Source: Iodidimonas nitroreducens
GTDB taxonomy: Bacteria > Pseudomonadota > Alphaproteobacteria > Sphingomonadales > Rhodothalassiaceae
Length of the DNA stretch: 64,000 nt
Strand: one strand, 5' to 3'
Assembly (NCBI RefSeq): GCF_008579165.1
Contig: NZ_BKCN01000010.1
The notes under the pieces are model-generated. The model did no database searches. It worked only from the letters and a program-made list of their open reading frames with translations, and had not been told where the DNA came from. A program made the translations under genes and the position numbers. Positions 38,609 through 47,789 of this stretch are shown piece after piece. The first letter of the stretch is position 1; each line of letters starts with the position of its first letter.

Positions 38609-40603
38609 ATGGTTCATGAAATGATTTTGCCGTCGCATTCCGCATCCCGGACAAGGGCCGGCAGCATGGCTTTCGCGTTTAAGGCATTGGGTGTTGCCGC
38701 ACTGATCTTTTCGACATCCGCCCCGGCCTTGGCACAGGATTCCGCCCCTCAGATGACGGTCGAAAGAGACCCGACGATCTGGCCGGTGGTCGAAAGCGCG
38801 GTGCCCAAAGATCCGGAAATTGAGAAGAAGATCGATGCCTTGCTTGCGAAAATGACCCTGGAAGAAAAGGTGGGGCAAACCATTCAGGCGGAAATTCATT
38901 CCATCTCTCTGGAAGAAATCACCAAATATCATATCGGCTCGGTTTTGAACGGCGGGGGCTCCTATCCCACCAAAGATGCGAAGGGTGCCTTTTTATCCTG
39001 GGTGGCGGCAGCCAATGCCTTTTATGATGCCTCGGTCGATCCGAAAAATGGCCGCACGGCGATCCCCATCCTGTGGGGTACCGATGCCGTGCATGGCCAT
39101 AATAATATCGTGGGGGCAACCCTTTATCCCCATAATATCGGCTTGGGGGCGACGAATGATCCCGATCTGATCCGTGAAATCGGCGCGGCCACAGCGCGGG
39201 CGGTGCGGGCCACGGGCATCCCCTGGGCCTTTGCCCCCACTGTTGCGGTGGCGCGGGATGAACGCTGGGGCCGCACCTATGAAAGCTATTCCGAAGATCC
39301 CGCCCTTGTTGCCAGATTGGGCCGGGCGATGGTCGAAGGCCTGCAGGGAACGCCCGCCGATGCCACTTTTCTGGTGGCGGATCGGGTGATTGCCACGGCC
39401 AAGCATTTCATCGGCGATGGCGGCACTTTGGGCGGCGATGATCAGGGCGATACGGTGATGAGCGAGGCTGATTTATTCAAGCTGCATGGCTTGGGCTATG
39501 TCTCGACCCTTGAGGCCGGGGTGCAAACGGTGATGGCCTCGTTCAATAGCTGGAATGGCGATAAATTGCATGGGCATCGCTATCTTCTTACCGATGTTTT
39601 GAAAAATCGGATGGGGTTTGATGGCTTTGTGGTGGGGGATTGGAATGGTCATGAACAGATCCCCGGCTGCACCGTTGGCTCTTGCGCGCAAGTGATCAAT
39701 GCCGGTGTCGATATGGTGATGGCCCCGATCAACTGGAAAGATTTTTACCGCAGCACGCTTGCCCATGTGAAAAAGGGTACGATCAGTGAAGCGCGTCTTG
39801 ATGATGCGGTGCGGCGCATTTTGCGGGTCAAATTCCGCGCCGGTCTGTTTGAAGGTAAACGCCCCAGCGAGCACCCGTTGGCGGGGGTGGAGGCGGTGCT
39901 GGGCCATGCGGTGCATCGTGATCTGGCGCGCCGGGCGGTGCGGCAATCCCTTGTCTTGCTGAAAAACGAACCGGCGGTTCTGCCGATTGCCGCCCATGAT
40001 CGGCATGTGCTGGTGGTGGGATCGGCGGCAGAGAGCATCCCTATGCAGGCCGGGGGCTGGAGCGTGACATGGCAGGGCCGCGATCTCGATAATTCTTATT
40101 TCCCGGGGGCGACAAACTTGTGGTCTGGTATTGAAGCAGCGGTGAAAGCGGCGGGTGGCAAGGCGGAATACAGCCCCAAAGGCAGCTATAAAAAGCGCCC
40201 GGATGTGGCCATCGTGGTGTTCGGGGAAACTCCTTATGCCGAATTTGAAGGGGATCGCACCGATAGCATCGCCTTCAAGGATGGTGGCGATAGCCTGGCT
40301 TTATTGAAAAAATTGCAGGCCGATGGCATTCCCACGGTGGCGGTGATGATGTCGGGGCGGCCCATGTGGGTGGGCGATCATCTGAAGGCTGCGGATGCCT
40401 TTGTGGCGGCTTGGCTGCCGGGCACCGAAGGCGGCGGCGTGGCCGATGTGCTGATCGCCGATGAAAATGGGGCGCCGCGTTTTGATTTTACCGGCCGATT
40501 GAGCTTTTCATGGCCCGCCCGCCCGGATCAGATGCCGGTGAATGCGGGGGATTTGGATGAAACCCCCGCTTATCCTTTGGGCTTTGGCCTCAGCTATCCC
40601 TGA
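38609..40603 (+). CDS. Glycoside hydrolase family 3, exported beta-glucosidase/glucohydrolase
   Basis: This 664-residue protein has a signal peptide ending APALAQ (about residue 46), a GH3 N-terminal barrel with 'PILWGTDAVHGHNN', 'FAPTVAVARDERWGRTYESY', 'AKHFIGDGGT' and the nucleophile Asp344 in 'FVVGDWNGHEQIPGC'. The C-terminal GH3 sandwich runs to 'TPAYPLGFGLSYP'. The pattern is that of ExoP/CelD-type exo-glucanases, but those usually carry about 150 more residues after this point, absent here. It probably cleaves imported oligosaccharides in the periplasm. AGGAA precedes the start. Confidence 0.92.
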   Translation: MVHEMILPSHSASRTRAGSMAFAFKALGVAALIFSTSAPALAQDSAPQMTVERDPTIWPVVESAVPKDPEIEKKIDALLAKMTLEEKVGQTIQAEIHSISLEEITKYHIGSVLNGGGSYPTKDAKGAFLSWVAAANAFYDASVDPKNGRTAIPILWGTDAVHGHNNIVGATLYPHNIGLGATNDPDLIREIGAATARAVRATGIPWAFAPTVAVARDERWGRTYESYSEDPALVARLGRAMVEGLQGTPADATFLVADRVIATAKHFIGDGGTLGGDDQGDTVMSEADLFKLHGLGYVSTLEAGVQTVMASFNSWNGDKLHGHRYLLTDVLKNRMGFDGFVVGDWNGHEQIPGCTVGSCAQVINAGVDMVMAPINWKDFYRSTLAHVKKGTISEARLDDAVRRILRVKFRAGLFEGKRPSEHPLAGVEAVLGHAVHRDLARRAVRQSLVLLKNEPAVLPIAAHDRHVLVVGSAAESIPMQAGGWSVTWQGRDLDNSYFPGATNLWSGIEAAVKAAGGKAEYSPKGSYKKRPDVAIVVFGETPYAEFEGDRTDSIAFKDGGDSLALLKKLQADGIPTVAVMMSGRPMWVGDHLKAADAFVAAWLPGTEGGGVADVLIADENGAPRFDFTGRLSFSWPARPDQMPVNAGDLDETPAYPLGFGLSYP

Positions 40604-40640
40604 ACCTTAAATCTGCTTTATGAATGGATCGGCTATGAAG

Positions 40641-40674
40641 GCCCGGTGCTGGTTTTGGCACCGGGCTTTTTTTT
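40641..40674 (+). terminator. Intrinsic terminator after the GH3 gene
   Basis: A perfect nine-base-pair stem GCCCGGTGC (40641-40649) / GCACCGGGC (40658-40666) with a GC-rich arm and eight T. It closes the sugar-use locus before the convergent secretion genes. Confidence 0.92.
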
Positions 40675-40689
40675 GGGTTTTCTGTTCGT

Positions 40690-41812
40690 TCAGGGCGCAT
40701 CCTCAGCCGCAGGTTTTTCAAGGGGAAAGGGGGCGAGGAAAGGGCTGAGTTCACCGCGCACGATCAGGATCGATCCCACTGAAGGCTGCAAGGTCACCCC
40801 GCTCCAGATCGGGCTTTCTTCGAGGGCCGCGATGATTGCCGGGGCATCCACGGGCTGTTTGGCATCGGCATAGACGGCGATGGATCGATCACTGAACTGA
40901 ACCCGGGTGATGGTCAGCGGGTAGGCATCCAAAATCCGCGCCCATTCCAAAAGCCCGCTGACGGCGATGCTTTCATCGCCCAAAGCCTGCTGTTGATCGA
41001 TCTTTTGCAGGGCGCTGAGGGCCTCGCGCCGATCTGCCAGCAAAGATTGGGCGGATAAACGGATTTCCTTGGCTTTATTCTGATAATGGCTGGTCATCCA
41101 TGTGGCACTGGCCCAAGCGCTGAGCTGATAGCTGAAGGGGCCGAGAAACAGGATGATCGCCAAAGGCACCAGATGCCTCGACCCTGTGTCCACCGCCCAA
41201 ATGCGAAAAGGCCGGTCGATCAGCTTTGGTGTTGTGAGGGGAAGGCTGAGGGGCTGGCCCGGCGCTCTATTTTCGTCCCACTCGCTGCCCGTGTCGCCTG
41301 CGCCTTCCCAGCGTCCGGCTTTCAAAAAAGCCTGCCATGCCAATGATCCCGGTGCTTGCGGCCACCAGCGGGCGGTTTTGAGATCACGCCCATCCCAGAT
41401 CTGCTTCCACGCCATCGATACAGCGAATGAGCCGCAGGGCGGGCTGATTTCCGGCGGGTGCGGGATAAAGGGCGCTTTCGGGGATCAGCCTCAGGCCCGC
41501 ACGGGGCGGGGCATCAAGGGGCAGGGCGTCTTGATCCCATGTCCAGATATGCGCCCCATGGGGGCTGCGCAAAACATAATGCCCGGGATTGGCAAAAGGC
41601 GTTTCAAACTGGATTTTCAGCTCTAAAGCCTGCAAGGCCCTGGCATCGCCAAAATCACCGGCCCGATATTGATAGCGGCACAGCGCCCTTGGCAAAACGA
41701 GCACTTTTCCGCCGAAAAAACCGCCCTTATTGAGGATTTGTCGTTCCCCCGATGGCGACAGCCGTTCAAGAGCCGGCTGGAAAAAGTGCTTTAATGTCGT
41801 CGTACTGGTCAT
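40690..41812 (-). CDS. gspL: GspL-like type II secretion assembly protein (frame break)
   Basis: The N-terminal part ('LERLSPSGERQ', 'VLVLPRALCRYQYRAGDF') and C-terminal part ('VEQIWDGRDLKTARWWPQAP', then one membrane helix 'HLVPLAIILFLGPFSYQLSAW', and a periplasmic tail 'LDAYPLTITRVQFSDRSIAVYA') are in two frames. One extra base (or two missing) near 41404 separates them. The order, a cytoplasmic actin-like fold, one transmembrane segment, then a ferredoxin-like periplasmic domain, is that of GspL, and the gene follows gspK with overlap. Sequence identity to classic GspL looks low. The start at 41812 lies inside gspK after AGGA. Confidence 0.65.
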
Positions 41813-42806
41813 AAACATCCTGCGACTGTCGGCGCGTGCCAATGCTATAGCGATAAAAGGGTCGGTCGGCGGCCACCGGACGACGCTCATATTCAATGAT
41901 CCTGATCAGCTTATAGCGCGATGAGGGGCCATCGATAAACTGTTCATAACGCATCCGTGCGCGCGGCGATGGAATGGCCTGTCTTTGGCTGAACACATCG
42001 CCCGAACCCGCCAGCTGTTGCAAGCGATCATCCCCCAAAAGCGCGCGCAAAGCCGGGGCAGCCAAAGCGGGATTAAGGCCGAAGGAGCGCTGCTCGGCGG
42101 TGGCGACCATCAAAAGCTGATCATTGTCCCACAAAGCGCCTTCTTCGGCCCAATCCAGCACCGCACGGGCTTCTAAGGCATGCCGCAAAGGGGCATTGGC
42201 CGGGGGCGGCTTTTTCAATAGCCGATAGGCCGGAGCCTCGGCCCCCTGAAAACGCCGGATGCTGTTGCTATCGGTATAATCAAGCAGGCGGGCGATCAGC
42301 CGATTGCTTTTGAGTTGATCAAAGCCCATCGCTTCCATCAGCAAAATCAGTTCATCTTCATTGGTTCCATTGAGGGAGATAAGCCCGGCGCTGTCTTGAT
42401 AATGGATCAGGATGCCATTGTCATCGCGGCGGATGCCGCTTTGGGCCGACCAGAAATCCAGGGCATTTTCGGAAGCGGGCAAGCCATCCTGAAAGCTGAG
42501 CGGATTGTATTTCGCCTCTGCTGATAAATCCATGCCGCCAATCACCGGCTGGGCGGTAAGCCAGCGAAAAAGCGTGCGGCTTTCGGTGCTGACGAAACTT
42601 TTTTCCGCCTCCAGCCGATCAATCATGGCCCGCGTCATATCCTGGCCGGTGCGGGCCGCCCGGATGCCGATCATGGAAAGGGAAGCAAAAACGAGGATAA
42701 AAACCAGAACAAGGGGGAGCACGATGCCATTCTGCCCAATGCGGAGCCTATTCTGTTTTGTGCGGAGCCTGTAAGCGTCCGAGGGGGCTGTTAGTTTACC
42801 GATCAT
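41766..42806 (-). CDS. gspK: Type II secretion minor pseudopilin GspK
   Basis: This 346-residue protein has the prepilin segment after a basic leader (cleavage after Gly27 before 'IVLPLVLVFILVFASLSMIG'). As in other GspK proteins, position 5 is not Glu. The large alpha-helical domain and the 'GLISLNGTNEDELILLMEAMGFDQLKSNRLIARLLDYTDSN' saposin-like region fit GspK, the tip component of the pseudopilus. It overlaps gspJ by ATGA on one side and gspL on the other, indicating tight coupling. Confidence 0.88.
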   Translation of the reverse strand: MIGKLTAPSDAYRLRTKQNRLRIGQNGIVLPLVLVFILVFASLSMIGIRAARTGQDMTRAMIDRLEAEKSFVSTESRTLFRWLTAQPVIGGMDLSAEAKYNPLSFQDGLPASENALDFWSAQSGIRRDDNGILIHYQDSAGLISLNGTNEDELILLMEAMGFDQLKSNRLIARLLDYTDSNSIRRFQGAEAPAYRLLKKPPPANAPLRHALEARAVLDWAEEGALWDNDQLLMVATAEQRSFGLNPALAAPALRALLGDDRLQQLAGSGDVFSQRQAIPSPRARMRYEQFIDGPSSRYKLIRIIEYERRPVAADRPFYRYSIGTRRQSQDVYDQYDDIKALFPAGS

Positions 42807-43465
42807 AAGGCATTATCCCCGGCATTGGGATCTTCAAGGCGAAAGGGCAGGCTATTGCGATTATACGGGGTGACATACCAGATATGGCGCTCATTCGAGC
42901 GGTTAAAGCGCAAACGGATGGCTTCGGGCAATTGGGGCGTTTCAAAATAGACCTGATCCCTGAAAAAGCCATTGCCGGGCTTGGTTTCGGGCGGCCAGCG
43001 ATCATGCCATGATCCATCCATGGCTTTATAATCAAAGCGCGCATTGCTGATCTCGCTGGCCAGAATGTCATTAGCATTCTCGCCACCCATGATCAGGCTT
43101 TGGCCAGCCCCCTGATTGCTGATGCGCACATCAAGGGGGGCAAGCTGATGATCAAGGGCCGAGAAGGGCCGCAAGGTGATGCCGCTGAAACCTTCTGGCC
43201 CGCCCTTGAAGATGCCGATCTGCTGTTCGGGCCAGCCGGGCAGAAGCTGGCCGGCCACATCACGAAAAATTTCTTCCCGCAAAGGCAGGTTCTGGGCGCG
43301 CTCGAAAGCCAAAGAAATGCGCTGCATATTCGACCATTGGGTGATGGCAGATTGAAATAAAATCAGGGAGATAAGCGATAAGAGCGCCAGCGTTACGATC
43401 ATTTCGATCAGGCTGAAACCAGCAGAGTGCTGCAATTTCCTGACGCTTTCGGACTTGCGTTTCAA
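42803..43465 (-). CDS. gspJ: Type II secretion minor pseudopilin GspJ
   Basis: This 220-residue prepilin has the N-methylation signature 'AGFSLIEMIVTLALLSLISLILF' (cleavage Gly16/Phe17, Glu21). The TTG at 43465 appears to be the start, as no ATG or GTG precedes the prepilin motif in frame. A TATAAT element at 43531-43526 on the minus strand lies about 60 bases upstream. GspJ is one of the minor pseudopilins that nucleate the pseudopilus with GspI and GspK. Confidence 0.85.
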   Translation of the reverse strand: MKRKSESVRKLQHSAGFSLIEMIVTLALLSLISLILFQSAITQWSNMQRISLAFERAQNLPLREEIFRDVAGQLLPGWPEQQIGIFKGGPEGFSGITLRPFSALDHQLAPLDVRISNQGAGQSLIMGGENANDILASEISNARFDYKAMDGSWHDRWPPETKPGNGFFRDQVYFETPQLPEAIRLRFNRSNERHIWYVTPYNRNSLPFRLEDPNAGDNAL

Positions 43466-43525
43466 ATTAATATCTCGTAGCCTGTTGATGGTCCTCGTGT
43501 GTGCGACCCATTAAGATTGGTCTCC

Positions 43526-43531
43526 ATTATA
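43526..43531 (-). promoter_or_regulatory. Consensus -10 element upstream of gspJ
   Basis: TATAAT read on the minus strand, with CCGG just upstream. I find no good -35 at 16-18 bases. Transcription from it would start near 43519 and give a leader of about 50 bases before gspJ. Confidence 0.4.
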
Positions 43532-43557
43532 CCGGAGTAATCAAGTTAGTTGGGCAG

Positions 43558-43596
43558 AAAACGACCCGCAAAATCTTTTGCGGGTCGTTTTTTTTT
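43558..43596 (+). terminator. Strong orphan intrinsic terminator between divergent secretion genes
   Basis: ACGACCCGCAAAA (43561-43573) pairs without mismatch with TTTTGCGGGTCGT (43576-43588), followed by nine T on the plus strand and preceded by AAA, so it works best for plus-strand transcripts. No plus-strand gene lies immediately upstream; gspJ reads away on the minus strand. It may end a short transcript starting near 43500 or insulate the two divergent promoters. Confidence 0.85.
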
Positions 43597-43714
43597 GGAG
43601 CGCGCGCGCCGATCCCTTATCGTGCCAGCGGGTCATCTCAGATGGTCATCTCAGCGGGGCTTGCGAGCCGCCGCCTGAAGCTGCCATAAGAAGAGCCTAT
43701 GAAGCGGATAGATC

Positions 43715-44362
43715 ATGACTGAATTGATTTCATGGCTCAAGCAGCAAACGAATGATCGGGTCATTCTGGGCCTGAAACTGCTGTTTGTTCTTTTGCTGCT
43801 CTGGATTTTTCTGGAAATGCGCGCCTCGGCTTTGGAAGCCGGGCAGCGGGCGCAGGCGGCGCGCACTCAGGCGATGATCATGGAGGATCTCGATGATCCC
43901 GCTTTATGGGCAGTTCGGGCGAAAGCCGCGCAGATGGATCTGGATCATTGGCAGGCCGGGGCGTGGCAGGCCCCCACCGCCGGTATTGCGGCGGCGATGG
44001 TCCATGGGGCTTTGGAAACGCTGGCCAAAGAGCAGGATGTGGCGGCCAGCAATGTGCGGGTGAATCCTGAAATCCTGAAGGTTGATGGGGTGGATGCCCT
44101 GCGTTTCGATCTCAATGTGCGGGGGGATCAGGCGGCGGTGGTGCGGATGATGCTGGCTTTATCCTTGGCCATGCCGCGCTTGATTGCCACCGATTTCAAC
44201 GCTAATTTTGCGGCCCGCAGCGCCAATATCCGGTTTTCGGGCATTGCCCCTTTCCAGCCGACCCCCGCTTCTGCGGCGCAACCCAATGCCCCTCAAGCCA
44301 GTGCCTCTCAAGCCAGTGCCGTGCCAAAGGCGAACAAGGGGGGGCCATCCAATGGATCATGA
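43715..44362 (+). CDS. gspM: GspM-like type II secretion protein
   Basis: This 215-residue protein has a short cytoplasmic N-terminus, one membrane helix ('VILGLKLLFVLLLLWIFLEM', residues about 16-35), a coiled stretch and a ferredoxin-like domain ('ASNVRVNPEILKVDGVDALRFDLNVRGDQAAVVRMMLALS'), then an Ala/Pro/Ser-rich low-complexity tail. This is the GspM architecture, partner of GspL in the inner-membrane platform. The match is structural and positional rather than by strong sequence. It overlaps the next gene by 11 bases. Confidence 0.6.
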   Translation: MTELISWLKQQTNDRVILGLKLLFVLLLLWIFLEMRASALEAGQRAQAARTQAMIMEDLDDPALWAVRAKAAQMDLDHWQAGAWQAPTAGIAAAMVHGALETLAKEQDVAASNVRVNPEILKVDGVDALRFDLNVRGDQAAVVRMMLALSLAMPRLIATDFNANFAARSANIRFSGIAPFQPTPASAAQPNAPQASASQASAVPKANKGGPSNGS

Positions 44363-44906
44363 TCGCCTGCGGCTGTTTTTAGTCCCTGCCCTGCTGATCA
44401 CGGCTTTCGGGATTTTATCGGGCATAGCGGCTTATTTCATGGCCGATGTGGCCATGCGCAAAGAGATTGAAAACAGCATCGAGTGGCGGCCCACGGTGCC
44501 GCCGCCGTCGGCTGGGGCAAAGCAGGCGGGCATCGGTCTTTATGATCTGGCAAGGCTTTTGCTGGCGGGTGGGGCTTTTGGCGCGGTTGAGGCCAAAGCC
44601 TATCAGGCACCCGGGGCTGCAGCGGGCGCGGCAGGGGCTGCGGGCGCCGATAGTCTGGCGGCTTTGCGGGCCGCCTTTCCGCAAATCATTGCCGCCGCTT
44701 TCCTCGATGCCTCGCCCATGGTGTATCTGCGGCAAAAGGATGGGACGATTGCCGGTTGGCCCGAAGGCAGCGAACCTGCACCGGGCTGGCAGATTCGGTC
44801 TATCAGCCTCGATGCCCTAAAGGTGCAATATGAAGATGAGCAGATGCTAACCCTTCCTTTATTTGCCTTTGAGACAATCACCCCCACAAACCGACCAAAT
44901 GAATGA
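44352..44906 (+). CDS. GspC/GspN-like type II secretion inner-membrane protein
   Basis: 184 residues from the ATG at 44352: one N-terminal membrane helix, a Pro/Ala/Gly-rich linker, and a C-terminal small beta domain ('PMVYLRQKDGTIAGWPEGSEPAPGWQIRSISLDALKVQYEDEQ') that resembles the homology region of GspC or the PilP/GspN-type domain. It would link the inner-membrane platform to the GspD secretin, consistent with its position directly before gspD. An imperfect hairpin follows the stop (44931-44944). Confidence 0.5.
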   Translation: MDHDRLRLFLVPALLITAFGILSGIAAYFMADVAMRKEIENSIEWRPTVPPPSAGAKQAGIGLYDLARLLLAGGAFGAVEAKAYQAPGAAAGAAGAAGADSLAALRAAFPQIIAAAFLDASPMVYLRQKDGTIAGWPEGSEPAPGWQIRSISLDALKVQYEDEQMLTLPLFAFETITPTNRPNE

Positions 44907-45057
44907 TAATGAGTGATAGAGTGAAATAGGCGGAAAAATTTCCGGCATTTTGCTGCATGATCAAAGGATCAAGAAAGATTGACCGCCCCCGGCTGCGGTT
45001 CTATCGTGCCGCAACCAAATACCGTTTTTGAATGTTATTGAGAATGATCCCACCCCT

Positions 45058-47211
45058 ATGAGCCGAAGCCCTTTGAGATTTTTGCGTGTGCGCGGTCCGC
45101 TATGGGGGATCATGGGGTTCATGGCTTTGGCGGGCTGTGCCAATTGGAATATGCAGCCCGAAATTGCCGTCCGCAATAATTCTCTGGGGGATCGCGTTGA
45201 TCGGGCGGATCGTCCGGCCGGGCAGGGCGATAGCATCGGCGATGCCCCGGGCGATAATAATCAGCTGTTAAAGCAGCCGTTTAACGAGCGCCTGCGCGCC
45301 ACGGCCGTGCCCTCGATCAAATCCGATGCGCCGCAAAAAGCCGATGAGGTAGAGGCCCCGGCCTTGCCCGAAACGGCGGTGGATGCCTCGGTGCCGCCGC
45401 TGATCCTGCCAGCCTTTATTGATGTGGTTTTTGGCGAGATTTTGAAGGTTCCCTATTCCACCGGGCCGGAAGTGGCGGCGCGTAAGGATGTCATTCAATT
45501 GCGCTCATCAGGGGCGCTTTCGGCGCCAGATTTTCTGCATCTGGTCTCTGTTGCCCTGAAGGATTATGGCATTCGTGTCAGCCCGCAAAATGGCCTTTAT
45601 GTGGTGATCGCCGATGCCAATGCCCGCCAGCGGCGGCCGCAATTCCTGCGTTCCCGATCGCGGCAATCCACCCCGGCCGCTTTGCGCCCGGTGGTGCAGT
45701 TTGTGCAGATGCAGGCCATCGATTCCAATAATATGCGCAATCTTTTGTTGCAGGCTTTTCCGCGCGGCGGGGCCTTGGAAGTCACCAATGATACCACCAC
45801 CGGATCGGTGATCCTGACCGGCCTGCCCGAAGATGTGGATGCGGCCCTTGAAATCATCGAAACGATGGATGATCTGGCTTTTGCCAATTCCGAGGTGATG
45901 CAGTTCAAGCCGATTTTCTGGCAGGTCGAGGAAATGGCCGAACAACTGGCGAAAATCCTGCGGGCCGAAGGTTGGCAGGCGTCCGTTGGCGAGCGCCAGT
46001 TTTTGCCGATTCATATGGTGCCGGTTCCCTTTTCCAATAGCCTGCTGGTTTTCGTGCGCGAAGAAGAAGCCCGGCAAAGGGTGCTTTATTGGCTCAATAG
46101 CTGGATCAGCCCTCGCAAAAGGGGGATATTGATCAGATTTTCGTTTATGATGTGCAAAATACCGATGCCGCATCCATTGCCGAAACCGCCAATGCCGTTT
46201 TAAGCAACAGGGGCGGGCGATTGCCGGGTGCGGAAACCACATCAGCCCCCAATGCCGCCAATGCCTCAAACGGAGGGACGCAATCCGCTTCACAGGGCGA
46301 GATCGTCGTTGATCCCTTGGGCAATCGGCTGATATTTTCGGGCAGCGCCAGCGATTATCAGCGGCTTTTGCAATTATTGCGCAGGCTCGATCAGCCCACC
46401 CCCGAAGTTTTGATCGAAGTCACGGTGGCCGAGGTGACCCTGACCGACGAAACCCAATATGGCGTTGAATTTTTCGTCGATAGCGTGGGCGGCAGTGGGG
46501 CGGATGTCAGCTTTGGCACCGATGGCGGGCTGGGGCTATCAGCTTCAGGCTTTAATCTCGGTTTTTTGAGCGGCGATGTTTCGGCGGCGCTCAATGCCTT
46601 TGCCCAAAATCAGCAGGTGAATGTGCTCTCCACTCCGCGGCTTGTGGCGCGGTCGGGGGGGGGCGGCCAATATTCAGGTGGGCACCGATGTGCCGGTGAT
46701 TACCTCGCAGGCGGCATCCGATCAGCAAAGCGGGGATGGCACGCGGGATGTCTTGCAATCCGTGCAGTTCAGATCCACCGGTGTGCTGCTTAATATCGAG
46801 CCGATTGTCTACAGCACTGGGCGGGTGGATCTCACCATCACCCAGGAAGTCTCCAGCGCCTTGCCCAATCCCAATGCGGCGATTGCCAGCCCGATCATCT
46901 CGAATCGCAATCTCAGCACCCAGCTCACTTTGGATGATGGCGGTACGGCGGTGCTTGGCGGCCTGATTCAGGATAGCATCACCCGGGGCGATACGGGGAT
47001 TCCCCTTTTGAAGGATATTCCGTGGATCGGCAGCCTGTTCAGCGTCGATTCACTGAGTGTGGAGCGCACGGAATTATTGGTGATCATCACCGCCTATATC
47101 ATTCGCAGCTCCGAAGATCGGGCGCGGTTTGTTGATTATCTCACGGATGATATCAACCAGTCCTTGGCTGATCCGTTAAAACTGCGGACACGCCTGCCCA
47201 AGCAGCCATGA
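45058..47211 (+). CDS. gspD: Type II secretion secretin GspD (two frame breaks)
   Basis: The outer-membrane channel of the system, about 717 residues when joined. The ATG at 45058 begins a lipoprotein signal with Cys27 (ALAGC). N0-N3 domains include 'IDVVFGEILKVPYST' and 'VQMQAIDSNNMRNLLLQAF', and the secretin core has 'LLRRLDQPTPEVLIEVTVAEVTL', 'STPRLVARSGGAANIQVGTDVPVITSQ' and 'GVLLNIEPIVYSTGRVDLTI...GLIQDSI'. The frame breaks in the G5 run at 46121-46125 (one G short) and in the G9 run at 46655-46663 (one G too many). Either may be sequence error or tract slippage. Stop overlaps the gspI start. Confidence 0.88.
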
Positions 47212-47651
47212 GCATCGGGGGCACCCCAAAACGTGCCCTGATGCAGGGTTTCACCGTGCTCGAAGTTTTGGTGGCCATTGCCATTCTTGGCACCGCCTTG
47301 GCGGCTTTGCTGGGTTTGCAGCAAAGCTCGATCCGCGCGGCTTTGGGGGTGGAACGGGCTCAGCAGCGGATTGCGCTGGATCGCGGGGCGCTGGCTTTGC
47401 TGCGCTCGATCAATCCGGTTTTAGAACCCGAAGGCCGCGCTGAATTGAGCTTGGGGGCCGAGATGCAATGGCGATCCGAACCCTTAGGCGCGGCGCGGCG
47501 GATCACCTCGGCGATAGGGGCTGAAGGGCGTTTTTCCCTGCAGCGCTTCCGGGTTCTGGTCACGATCACCGCCCCCGATCTGCCTGCCCGATCCTGGTCG
47601 GTCGAGCTGTTGGGCTGGCAACCGGTGCAGCCCTTCCTGCCCGCGGGCTAG
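47208..47651 (+). CDS. gspI: Type II secretion minor pseudopilin GspI
   Basis: This 147-residue prepilin has the motif 'GFTVLEVLVAIAILGTALAALLGLQ' (cleavage Gly14/Phe15, Glu19). It overlaps the gspD stop by ATGA, so is translationally coupled to it. The C-terminal ends in a beta segment with 'FRVLVTITAPDLPARSWSVELLGWQ'. GspH fits less well because another prepilin with GspH features is present at 59021. Confidence 0.8.
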   Translation: MSIGGTPKRALMQGFTVLEVLVAIAILGTALAALLGLQQSSIRAALGVERAQQRIALDRGALALLRSINPVLEPEGRAELSLGAEMQWRSEPLGAARRITSAIGAEGRFSLQRFRVLVTITAPDLPARSWSVELLGWQPVQPFLPAG

Positions 47652-47789
47652 GCCCTCATCGCCCCCCGGGCTTATGGCGGACCTGATGAAATAGCAACAA
47701 AGCCTGTCTTTCATTGCGTTGCGCGGCGCGGGGGGGTATCCAAAAGCATAGGGCTGTGCCGATGATGGCAATAGACGATAAGGCAATCC

